Of a stretch of 64,000 nucleotides of DNA, positions 40,926 to 48,338 are shown one piece after another. Position numbers and translations under genes: made by a program. Origin of the DNA: CBDBCU01 sp965243185 (GTDB lineage Bacteria > Chloroflexota > Dehalococcoidia > Lucifugimonadales > UBA3495). Location: positions 496,001 to 560,000 of the forward strand of contig OZ251531.1 in the NCBI GenBank assembly GCA_965243185.1. Reading direction: 5' to 3'. Numbering within the stretch: position 1 is the stretch's first letter; each line of letters opens with the position of its first letter. The notes beneath the pieces were generated by a model. The model saw only the letters and a list, made by a program, of their open reading frames with translations. It was not told where the DNA came from and did not search any database.

Positions 40926-41987
40926 TTAGCGGCGGATTTCGCGGGTTACGGCGGCGGAGGCTACTTTGGGTCCCCAACTGGGGATTACGGAGGACATATT
41001 GGATTCCTCGCCGCCGGCAAAGATGAGCAGGATGTCGTCGGGGGAGGGAATCAGGGTCAGGTAGCGTTGTTCGTCGGCGGGTTCAAGGTCGCCGGCAAAG
41101 ACCTGGGCGCGTTTGAGGTCGGCAACGGAACGGCGGATATGGGCGTGGAGGTAGCGGCGGACGTCGGCTTTGCTCCAATCCTGCCAAAGGGTACTGCTGC
41201 CGGCAATGGTGACGGCGATTTCGCCCTGGCGGATGCCTTGCTCCGGGTCGCCGACGGAGCCGGAGGTGGAGAGGGAAGTTCCGAGGGAGGAAGCAACATC
41301 GGCGATGGCGTAGAGGATGGCGTCGGGGCGGCCGACGGAGCGGACTTGGCGGGGGCCTTCGGCGGCAAAGACGGTGACGGCACTTTGGTCGGGTTGGAAG
41401 CCGCGTTCGCAATGGAGCGGTGTCCAGTGGGTTTCGGTGTCGGCTTCGGCGATGCAGTAGGTGTATTTGCCGGGGTGACCGATGACGCTGCGGTCGAAGA
41501 GGCCGGGGATGGCGGCGCAGGCGTTCATCAGTACGAGGCGGAGGGCGCGGCCGATGGTGGCGTTGGCGCGGTTGCCGGGGCCGAAAAGGTTGTTGCGGGA
41601 GTTGATGCTGAGTTCCTGGGCGATGGGGCCGTTGACGATGGCGAGGATGGCGGCGCCGCCCATACTGGAGGAGGGGCCGACGAGGTTGAATTCCGGGGCG
41701 AGCATTGCGGCGGTGGCGGCGAGGACGACGGGCAGGTATTCGGGGCGGCAGCCGGCCATAAGGGCGTTGGCGGCTACCTTGTCGGCGGTGATGATGCGGC
41801 GGCGTTCCGGGAGTTCGCCGATGATTTCAGCCGGGTCGCGGTTAGCGGCGGCGAGGAAGGCGGCGACCCGGTCAGTAGTGGGGGGGACAACGGGCAAGCC
41901 GTCGGTCCAGCCGAGTTCGTAGCAGCGTTCGACGGCGTCGAAGATGTCGTCCCAGTGGGCAGGTACGGTGTTGTTGAGTTGGGTCAT
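40926..41987 (-). CDS. Unrecognised conserved protein next to UGSC selenoprotein
   Basis: A 353-residue soluble protein. Recognisable conserved-looking stretches are WTDGLPVVPPTTDRVAAFL, ADKVAANALMAGCRPEYLPV, NGPIAQELSINSRNNLFGPG, ANATIGRALRLVLMN and IGHPGKYTYCIAEADTE. From memory such proteins are often encoded beside, or fused to, UGSC proteins, which suggests a joint redox role; this is not certain. Cysteines in AGCRPEY and LHCERGF are candidates for exchange with the selenoprotein. No named catalytic motif was recognised. It ends 79 bases from the selenoprotein start, same strand. Confidence 0.65.
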   Translation of the reverse strand: MTQLNNTVPAHWDDIFDAVERCYELGWTDGLPVVPPTTDRVAAFLAAANRDPAEIIGELPERRRIITADKVAANALMAGCRPEYLPVVLAATAAMLAPEFNLVGPSSSMGGAAILAIVNGPIAQELSINSRNNLFGPGNRANATIGRALRLVLMNACAAIPGLFDRSVIGHPGKYTYCIAEADTETHWTPLHCERGFQPDQSAVTVFAAEGPRQVRSVGRPDAILYAIADVASSLGTSLSTSGSVGDPEQGIRQGEIAVTIAGSSTLWQDWSKADVRRYLHAHIRRSVADLKRAQVFAGDLEPADEQRYLTLIPSPDDILLIFAGGEESNMSSVIPSWGPKVASAAVTREIRR

Positions 41988-42009
41988 GGTGCTAATTTCC
42001 TGGCAAGCT

Positions 42010-42055
42010 GCCCCGGCATTGCTACTAGACTACAGGCAATAGTCAATGCCGGGGC
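42010..42055. repeat. Intergenic inverted repeat (possible terminator)
   Basis: GCCCCGGCATTG (42010-42021) and CAATGCCGGGGC (42044-42055) are perfect reverse complements. It lies between two minus-strand genes. No T run follows, so a Rho-independent role is uncertain. Confidence 0.65.
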
Positions 42056-42071
42056 GTTGGTTGGCTGTTGG

Positions 42072-43016
42072 CTATTTGACGCGGGCGTATTTGGAGAAGC
42101 TGCGGAGTTCGCGGGGCGGGTTCATTTTGGAGCCGCGGATGGTGTAGGAGACTTCGGCGACATAGACGGCGCCGGTGGAGTCGACGGCAACACCGTGGGG
42201 GGCGATGAATTGGCCGGGGCCTTCGCCTTCGTCTTTGGCGCCGAACATACCGACGCGGTTGCCCTCGAGGTCGTAGATGGTGACGCGGTGGCCGAGGCCG
42301 GGGGCGTCATCGACGCCGCCCATGCCGTTGAGTTCGCCGATATAGATGTTGTTGTTCCACAGCACCATAGCGTCGGGGCGGTGGATGTTGCTCCACATGG
42401 TGATGAAGCCGCCTTCGGGGTCGAAGACTTGGACGCGGTGGGCTTCGCGGTCGACGACGAGGATGCGGTCGGCGTCGTCGACGGCGATGTTGTGGGGGCG
42501 GATGAATTGGCCGGCGTCGATGCCGGGTTCGCCCCAACTGAATTTGTAGTCGCCATTGCCGGAATAGACATGGATGCGGGAGTTGCCGTAGCCGTCGGAG
42601 ATGTAGATGTCGCCGTTGGCGGGGCGGATGGCGGCGGAGGTGGGCCGGTTGAAGGGCTGGCCGCTCCATTTGGGGGCGGGATGGTTGCGTTCGCCGATTT
42701 CCATAACCTTTTCGCCGTCGGGGGTGAATTTCTGGATGGTGTGGATGCCGTCATCGGCGGCGAGGATGGAGTCGTCGTGGGCGATGTAGAGGCCGTGGGT
42801 GCGGTCGCTGAACAAGCCCTGGCCGAAGGAGCGGATAAAGTTGCCATCCGGGTCGAAGACCATAATGGGGTGTTCGCCGCGGGTGAGGATAAAGACCCGG
42901 TCTTGGGAGTCGCAGACTACGCCGGGGCATTCCATAAGGCGCATCCCGTCGGGGAGTTTGAGCCAGTCCGCGACAAAGGTGTATTGGAAATCGCCGTAGC
43001 CGAAAGTTTCCGCCAT
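42072..43016 (-). CDS. NHL-repeat six-bladed beta-propeller protein
   Basis: A 314-residue protein with repeated blades of the NHL type: GVVCDSQDRVFILTRGEHPIMVFDPDGNF (split over residues 32-60), PTSAAIRPANGDIYISDGYGNSRIHVY, PHNIAVDDADRILVVDREAHRVQVFDP and PHGVAVDSTGAVYVAEVSYT. This resembles peptidylglycine alpha-amidating-lyase-like and other NHL proteins common in actinobacterial and SAR202 genomes. There is no signal peptide from ATG 43016, which has GGAGGG eight bases ahead; the longer frame to 43139 is not supported. Catalytic role unknown; may be a hydrolase or scaffold. Confidence 0.85.
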   Translation of the reverse strand: MAETFGYGDFQYTFVADWLKLPDGMRLMECPGVVCDSQDRVFILTRGEHPIMVFDPDGNFIRSFGQGLFSDRTHGLYIAHDDSILAADDGIHTIQKFTPDGEKVMEIGERNHPAPKWSGQPFNRPTSAAIRPANGDIYISDGYGNSRIHVYSGNGDYKFSWGEPGIDAGQFIRPHNIAVDDADRILVVDREAHRVQVFDPEGGFITMWSNIHRPDAMVLWNNNIYIGELNGMGGVDDAPGLGHRVTIYDLEGNRVGMFGAKDEGEGPGQFIAPHGVAVDSTGAVYVAEVSYTIRGSKMNPPRELRSFSKYARVK

Positions 43017-43201
43017 AGTTTTCCCTCCTGCTGTTGGGTTGTGCCGGTGGGTTGGGGTTGTCGCCAATATACATAATGGGGAAGGCGGCGTCAAATGGGG
43101 GCGCGGGGAGGGCAAGGTAACATAGGTTAAAACCGTCATTCCAAATGTAGCCGGAGCTGCCGGGAGGCATTGACACTGGGAAATCGTGTGCTAATTGGGG
43201 T

Positions 43202-43232
43202 TCTGGATTCCCGTTTTCACGGGAATGACGGT
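43202..43232. repeat. dRS3-like palindromic repeat
   Basis: Exact core ATTCCC-GTTTTCAC-GGGAAT with TCTGG before and GACGG after; identical to the copies at 38195 and 38388. Confidence 0.85.
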
Positions 43233-43246
43233 GTAACCGGCGCGGG

Positions 43247-43627
43247 TCAGGCGGCGGTGGTGTCGGATTGAAAGAGGCCGAGGCGGTTGCCTTCGGGGTC
43301 GTGGAAGTAAGCGCCGTAGCCGACGCCGGGGATGGGGAATTTGGGGACGGCGATGTGGCCGCCGGCGGCGGTGATTTTGGCGGTGTAGTCGTCGATGGAT
43401 TCGACGAGTTCGAGCATAATGGTGGCGCCGGCGGGCTGGCCGGGGGCGCGCTGGAGGAGGCCGCCGTTGATGCCGGGCTGGTCGTCGGGGCCGGTGTTGA
43501 CCATTACATAGACGAAGCCGTTGGGGCCTTCCCATTTGTTAAAAGTCCAGCCAAAGAGGTCGGCGTAGAACTGCTGGGCGCGGTCGAGGTTGTCGGCGGA
43601 CAGCTCGAAGTGGACGATGCGGGGCAT
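43247..43627 (-). CDS. VOC family (glyoxalase/bleomycin-resistance-like) protein
   Basis: A 126-residue VOC-fold protein: MPRIVHFELSADNLDRAQQF gives strand 1 and helix 1 (with metal-ligand-like His 6), FYADLFGWTFNKW, GGHIAVPKFPIPGVGYGAYF and DPEGNRLGLFQSD (Glu ligand in DPEGN). Such proteins bind metal and act as isomerases, dioxygenases or resistance proteins. ATG 43627 with GAGG eight bases upstream. The gap 43628-43966 holds one dRS3-like and one REP-like repeat only. Confidence 0.88.
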   Translation of the reverse strand: MPRIVHFELSADNLDRAQQFYADLFGWTFNKWEGPNGFVYVMVNTGPDDQPGINGGLLQRAPGQPAGATIMLELVESIDDYTAKITAAGGHIAVPKFPIPGVGYGAYFHDPEGNRLGLFQSDTTAA

Positions 43628-43796
43628 AGGTGAACCTCGGGGCGTCGGATTTGGTTTGCGGGACGCCGGAAGCAGGGTAGCAGAGGGGGAAGGCCGGGGC
43701 AAGGGGCGGGGCGTCAGTAAGCGGGGCAATGGCGTATATTTGGCGAATTGCCGGCCGGCGTTCTGGTGAAAACGGTAATTCAGAAAGGGCGGGGGT

Positions 43797-43826
43797 TCTG
43801 GATTCCTACTTTCGTGGGAATGACGG
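43797..43826. repeat. dRS3-like palindromic repeat
   Basis: TCTGGATTCCTACTTTCGTGG GAATGACGG. Confidence 0.8.
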
Positions 43827-43886
43827 TGGGAGGGTGGGAATTACGGTTGCTGGATGGCGAGGATGACGGTTGCCGGGGGTGGAGGT

Positions 43887-43947
43887 ACGGCGGGGGAACT
43901 TTTGTAAAAGTTCCCCCGCACCCCCTCAAAACTTTTGGAGTTTGGGG
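43887..43947. repeat. REP-like double-hairpin repeat, copy 4
   Basis: Full-length unit immediately downstream of secreted copy 3. A same-direction unit lies at 45003-45065, upstream of that gene, so the two bracket it. Confidence 0.87.
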
Positions 43948-43966
43948 ATGGCTGGCTTGGTGGGGG

Positions 43967-44856
43967 TTAGCGGCGGCGGACGCGGACTTTCTTTTCGCAG
44001 GTGGCGCGCCAGGTGCGGGCCAAGCGGGATTGGTATTGGTGGGCGGGGGGAGTGTCCAAATTGCTACTGTATTCCCGATACTCGGTGCCGGAGATCGAGC
44101 TGACAACGCGCGGATAACCTTTTTGGCGGCAATACTCGGCGGCGGCGGTTTCGGTTAACGCCTGCCAAGTGGCGGAGGATTGGGCAGAGGAAAAGCCGGA
44201 GGGCGGGCTGCTGTTAAAAGCGCTTACGGCATAGGCTTGGGCTTGGGTGATATTATTACTCGACAATCCGTTAGGGCCAAAGGGCGAACGGAGTAGGCGG
44301 GAGTTGTCCTCGGGGACAAACAGTCGCTTTTTTACGGTTTTCCAGCGGCGGCGGCGTTCCTCCCGGGGAAACTCAAAAATGAGGTCGCGGCTGACGCCGG
44401 TTACGCCGGATTCGCCGTCGGTGAGGTAGCCCTCTTGGGCGGCGAGGAAGCCGCGGAAGTTGCCGCTTTGGCCGAAATAGACGGTGTCGTCGCGTTCGTT
44501 GCGGTCGCGGCCGGCAAGCCAAGTTTCGGACTTGGTCCAGGTGTCGGACTGGTCGATGGCGCAGTAGATGGATTTGCCGCGGTTGGCGGCGAGGGATTCG
44601 AGGATCATCGAGACGCGGGCATCGTCGGCGTCGGCAACGGCGGGGGATTCTTGCCAGTCGGAGCAGTCCCAAGGGATGGAACGGGGGGCGGCTTGGGCGA
44701 CGTCTACATAGAACAGGTGTTCGGGGGGGGGGGTAGTACGGAATCGGAGCGGGTCAAGGCCGGTTCGGCGCGGCCGCTCTGGACAAAGGCGGCGGCGACC
44801 AGGAGCAGGGACAGGGTGGTCAGGGAGAGGATAAGTTTGAGCGGCAAGGGGAACAT
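43967..44856 (-). CDS. Secreted constant-head/variable-tail protein copy 3; phase-off by C11 tract
   Basis: AGGAGG seven bases before ATG 44856 starts a signal peptide (FPLPLKLILSLTTLSLLLV) and a linker closely matching copy 2 (SGRAEPALTRS). The linker then meets C11 (44722-44732 region) instead of the C9 of copy 2, and the frame ends at a TAG soon after. The rest, from PPPEHLFYV through the conserved head (APRSIPWDCSDWQES to FEFPREER) to the stop at 43967, is open in another frame. With C9 the protein would be 295 residues. The tail has TETAAAEYCRQKGYPRVV and ends TWRATCEKKVRVRRR. Upstream ATG 44923 gives an open frame without a signal peptide and is an artefact of the shift. Confidence 0.75.
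44723..44733. repeat. Homopolymer C11/G11 tract in secreted copy 3
   Basis: Eleven G on the plus strand between the signal peptide and the head. Two bases longer than the homologous C9 in copy 2. Candidate slipped-strand switch, OFF here. Confidence 0.8.
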
Positions 44857-45002
44857 AGCTGGGGCCTCCTGGGGGAAAGTTCGAGGTAGGGTTACAGTAA
44901 CAGGATAGGGCTGGGGTTGTCAACCGGGAATTGAGAATTAGGAATTAAGAATAGGGGGGCGGGTTTCCCGTTGGGGAGACCGGCTTTTTTGTGGGGTAAG
45001 GG

Positions 45003-45065
45003 AGACGGCGGGGGAACTTTTGTAAAAGTTCCCCCGCACCCCCTCAAAACTTTTTGAGTTGGGGA
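45003..45065. repeat. REP-like double-hairpin repeat, copy 5
   Basis: GGCGGGGGAACTTTTG TAAAAGTTCCCCCGC, then CCCCCTCAAAACTTTTTGAG. Nearly identical to 43887-43947. Confidence 0.87.
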
Positions 45066-45097
45066 GTCTGCGGGTTTTGTGGGGGTCTGCCTATGAG

Positions 45098-45133
45098 GAG
45101 TCGAGATTCCTCGGCTACGCCTCGGAATGACAT
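45098..45133. repeat. GATTCCTCGG palindromic repeat, copy 2
   Basis: GAGTCGAGATTCCTCGGCTA CGCCTCGGAATGACAT; matches 38335-38373 except for a short central difference. Confidence 0.75.
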
Positions 45134-45242
45134 GGGCATATAGGGGGATGACGGTTTTGATAGGCGATAGACCGGCGGCGGTAAGTTGGCAACGGCCGGT
45201 TAACCGGATACCCGGTTAACCGGCGTTGAAGGGCATAGGGGT

Positions 45243-46838
45243 TCAGGACAGCAGGCCGCTGCCTTCGCCTTTGAGGAAGTCGGCGGTGCGGAGAGCCAGG
45301 GCTTGGATGGTGGACGTGGGGTTGATGCAGGCGCCGGTGGTGAAAATGGAGCCGTCGATAATCAGCAGGTTCGGCACATCGTGGGCGCGGCCCCAACGGT
45401 CGACTACGGAGTTAGCCGGGTGGTCGCCCATTCGGGCGGTGCCGAGGAGATGCCAACCGGTGTTGCGGCGGAGGTGGGAAGTAAAGATTTCCTTGGCGCC
45501 GGCGGCTTCCATTACTTCTTTGGCGCGGGCGACGCCGTGGTCGAGCATCTTGTGGGTGTTGTCGCTGACGGTGTATTGGATGCGGGGAGCCGGGATACCG
45601 TGGGCATCCGTCAGTTCCGGGTCGAGAGTTACCTGATTGTGTTCCTCAGGCAAGTCCTCGGTCATTACGCTGATGCTCATGGTGTGGCCGAAGCGTTGGG
45701 CAAAGACGCGGTGGTGGTCGGCGCCCCAGGGGACGATTTCCTGCTGGATTCCGCCGAGGGCCGCCGGCAAGGGGGAACTGGTGACGCCGGTGATTTGGAG
45801 GTCGTAGCCCCGCACAAAACCCCGGGTCAAGTCGGTTTCGTAGAATTCCTGGCTGAGCATTGCGCTGCCGCGGGGGCCGGCTTCGGCGCCGAGCCATTCG
45901 TCGAAGATGCCCATAACGCCGCCGACCGGATGGTGCATCAGGTTTTTGCCGACCAAGCCGCTGCTGTTGGCGATGCCGTCGGGGAATAGGGCGGATTTGG
46001 AGTTAAGCAACAAGCGGGCGGTGCCGATGCCGTTGCCGGCTACTACTACGACCCGGGCTTTTTGTTCCTGCAAGTTGCCCTGGGCGTCGTAGTAGAGGGC
46101 GCCGGCGGCGCGGCCGGCCGGGTCGGTGAGGATTTCGCGGACGCGGCAATGGGTTTTCAACTGCGCCCCCCGCCGCAACGCTTTGGGCCAATAGATGATG
46201 TCGGAACTGGAGAGGGAGCGGATAGTCCCGCCAATATCGGGTTGCCGCCCGTCGTACTCCACTGACGAAATGGCGTTGTCCGATGACCACCAGTGCCAAC
46301 CGAGTTGGTTGAAGCCTCTGGCTAATAATTCCCCGCCAACGCCAATGGAAAGGGGCGGGCAGGGGCGTTCCGGCTTGGGGGGATACGCCGGGTCGCCGCG
46401 CAGGCCGGAGACGCCGTGCATTACATCGTTCAGGTCGTAGTAGGGTTCGAGTTCGGCATAGGTCAGCGGCCAGTCGTCAGCGACGCCATCCTGGGATTTC
46501 AGGCGGAAGTCGGAGGGATGAAAGCGGGGGAAGTGGGAACCCCAATGGATGGTGCTGCCGCCCACGGCGTTATACATCAGGGGCGCAATGGGGGTTTCAG
46601 CCTCGCGCACCGGGTAATCCTCGGGCAAGCCGCGGAGGTTGGGATTGGGGTTAAAGTCGGTCTGCCAATGGAGTTGGGCATCCGGTTCCTCCGTGGAAAA
46701 GGCGTCGAGGGGTACCCAGCCGCCCTGTTCGAGGCAGACTACTTTGATGCCGGCTTGGGCCAGGCTCCAGGTAAAGGCGGCCCCGGAGGCGCCGGCGCCG
46801 ATGACGAGGACATCGGCTGTGTTGTGTCGGTTAGCCAT
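45243..46838 (-). CDS. GMC family FAD-dependent oxidoreductase
   Basis: A 531-residue protein: FAD-binding VLVIGAGASGAAFTWSLAQ at the N-terminus, NAVGGSTIHWGSHFPRF, VVVVAGNGIGTARLLLNS, and C-terminal active-site region NTGWHLLGTARMGDHP with VVDRWGRAHDVPNLLIIDGS and INPTSTIQALA. GMC enzymes oxidise alcohols or sugars; this resembles the gluconate 2-dehydrogenase-like/choline-dehydrogenase-like bacterial group. No signal peptide. Acceptor and substrate unknown. Confidence 0.93.
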   Translation of the reverse strand: MANRHNTADVLVIGAGASGAAFTWSLAQAGIKVVCLEQGGWVPLDAFSTEEPDAQLHWQTDFNPNPNLRGLPEDYPVREAETPIAPLMYNAVGGSTIHWGSHFPRFHPSDFRLKSQDGVADDWPLTYAELEPYYDLNDVMHGVSGLRGDPAYPPKPERPCPPLSIGVGGELLARGFNQLGWHWWSSDNAISSVEYDGRQPDIGGTIRSLSSSDIIYWPKALRRGAQLKTHCRVREILTDPAGRAAGALYYDAQGNLQEQKARVVVVAGNGIGTARLLLNSKSALFPDGIANSSGLVGKNLMHHPVGGVMGIFDEWLGAEAGPRGSAMLSQEFYETDLTRGFVRGYDLQITGVTSSPLPAALGGIQQEIVPWGADHHRVFAQRFGHTMSISVMTEDLPEEHNQVTLDPELTDAHGIPAPRIQYTVSDNTHKMLDHGVARAKEVMEAAGAKEIFTSHLRRNTGWHLLGTARMGDHPANSVVDRWGRAHDVPNLLIIDGSIFTTGACINPTSTIQALALRTADFLKGEGSGLLS

Positions 46839-46872
46839 GGATTCCCTCCTGAGTCCGGCCCGGTGGGGGCGG

Positions 46873-46899
46873 CGGGATTCCCGTGGGCGCGGGAATGGT
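46873..46899. repeat. dRS3-like palindromic repeat, diverged
   Basis: ATTCCC-GTGGGCGC-GGGAAT; same arms and eight-base centre, different loop. Confidence 0.7.
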
Positions 46900-46954
46900 G
46901 GTCGAGTTCGTGGTAATACGGTTCTGGTGATGGTCGAGTGGCCGGGGTCTTATT

Positions 46955-48151
46955 TCAGCGGCGCTCGAATACGGCGGCTACGCCTTGGCCTCCGCCGACG
47001 CACATCGTTTCCAAGCCGAATTGGGCGTCGCGGCGTTCCATTTCGTGGAGGAGGGTGGTCAGGATGCGGGCGCCGGTGGCGGCGATGGGATGGCCGAGGG
47101 AAATACCGGAGCCGTTGACATTGAGCTTGTCATCGTTGGGGAGTTTCCATTCGCGGAGGACGGAAAGCACCTGGGCGGCGAAAGCTTCGTTGAGTTCAAT
47201 CAAGTCCATATCGGCGAGGGACATTCCGATGCGGGGCATCAGTTTGCTGACGGAAGGGACGGGGCCGATGCCCATATAGGCGGGATGGCAGCCGGTGACG
47301 GCCCAACCTTTGAGGTAAGCCATAGGGGTAAGGCCGAGTTCGTCGAGTTTGTCGGCGGCGACGACGAGGCAGACGGAAGCGGCGTCGTTCTGGCTGCTGG
47401 CGTTGCCGGCGGTGACGGTGCCGTTGGGCATTACCGGGCGGAGGCGGCCGAGGACTTCCATACTGGTGTCGGGGCGGGGGTTTTCGTCTTTGTTGAAAGG
47501 AACGGGGTCGCCGCGCCGCTGAGGGATGGGGACGGGGACGATTTCCGGGTCGAATTTGCCTTCGGTGGTGGCGGCAACGGCGCGCTGATGGCTGCGGAGG
47601 GCGTATTCGTCCTGTTCCTCCCGGGAGATTTCGTATTGTTTGGCAAGGTTTTCGGCGGTTTCGACCATGCCGGAGATGTAGCCAAAGCGTTCCTCGGGGG
47701 AGATGGTTTCGCGGGCGCGGACGAGGCGGTCGTGGAGGGTGAGGGAGCCGAAGCGGCCGCCCCAGCGGGATTCGTTGACATAGTACTCGGCGTTGCTCAT
47801 GCTTTCGACGCCGCCGGCGATGACGGCGTCGGCGTTTTCGGTTTGGACGAGCATGGCGGCGTTGAGGATGGCCTGCAAGCCGGAGGAGCAGCGGCGGTCA
47901 AGTTGGTAGCCGGGTACTTCGATGGGGAGGTCGGCTTTGAGGCCGGCAAGGCGGCCGATGGCGGGATTTTCGCCGTTGGGATAGCCGAGGCCGAGGATGA
48001 CATCGTCGATGCGGGTGGGGTCGATGCCGCTGCGCTGGACGGTTTCCTTGATGACGATGGAGCCGAGGTCGGCGGCGGATACATTTTTAAGGCCGCCGCC
48101 AAAGGTGCCGACGGCGGTGCGGACGGGGGAAACGATGGCGACTCCGCGCAT
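46955..48151 (-). CDS. Thiolase family protein (acetyl-CoA acetyltransferase)
   Basis: A 398-residue thiolase, which condenses or cleaves acyl-CoA. Motifs: VSPVRTAVGTFGGGLKN at the start, nucleophile Cys in YQLDRRCSSGLQAI, IAGGVESMSNAEYYV, then LIELNEAFAAQVLS, catalytic His in NVNGSGISLGHPIAATGAR and the second Cys in CVGGGQG. All catalytic residues are present. AAGGAG is eight bases before ATG 48151 and only two before ATG 48157, so 48151 is preferred. It may take part in fatty acid or aromatic breakdown. Confidence 0.95.
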   Translation of the reverse strand: MRGVAIVSPVRTAVGTFGGGLKNVSAADLGSIVIKETVQRSGIDPTRIDDVILGLGYPNGENPAIGRLAGLKADLPIEVPGYQLDRRCSSGLQAILNAAMLVQTENADAVIAGGVESMSNAEYYVNESRWGGRFGSLTLHDRLVRARETISPEERFGYISGMVETAENLAKQYEISREEQDEYALRSHQRAVAATTEGKFDPEIVPVPIPQRRGDPVPFNKDENPRPDTSMEVLGRLRPVMPNGTVTAGNASSQNDAASVCLVVAADKLDELGLTPMAYLKGWAVTGCHPAYMGIGPVPSVSKLMPRIGMSLADMDLIELNEAFAAQVLSVLREWKLPNDDKLNVNGSGISLGHPIAATGARILTTLLHEMERRDAQFGLETMCVGGGQGVAAVFERR

Positions 48152-48285
48152 TTGCATTGCTCCTTGTTTTTGATGGCCCGGGTTTGGGGGATTAGGCGGG
48201 TAGTATATTACATTATGGTTGGGGGGATGTCTAACGGTGAGGGTGGGGGGATGGGGGCTTTTAATTTTCCGCAATCATTTGACAT

Positions 48286-48314
48286 TTGACCAAACTCTTG
48301 CCTGCTCGTATAGT
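48286..48314 (+). promoter_or_regulatory. Sigma70-type promoter of the lipoprotein gene
   Basis: TTGACC (48286-48291) and TATAGT (48309-48314) are 17 bases apart. AGGAGT follows, nine bases before ATG 48339. Confidence 0.75.
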
Positions 48315-48338
48315 ACGCCGCATCAGGAGTAATGATTT

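Larger units (their letters stand above)
44934..45242. other. Gene-free region with repeats
   Basis: Contains a REP-like unit (45003-45065), a GATTCCTCGG palindrome (45098-45133) and two close copies of the self-complementary CCGGTTAACCGG at about 45196-45223, which resembles the palindrome upstream of sat. No gene seen. Confidence 0.6.

Noticed and set aside
40920..43076. 718-residue plus-strand frame rich in Gly, Ala, Asp and Val
   Set aside because: It is antisense to the UGSC partner and the NHL-propeller gene, both with clear motifs; the composition is what GC-rich antisense frames give.
44857..44923. ATG 44923 as start of secreted copy 3
   Set aside because: That frame has no signal peptide and no ribosome site; it is open only because the C11 tract shifts the true frame.
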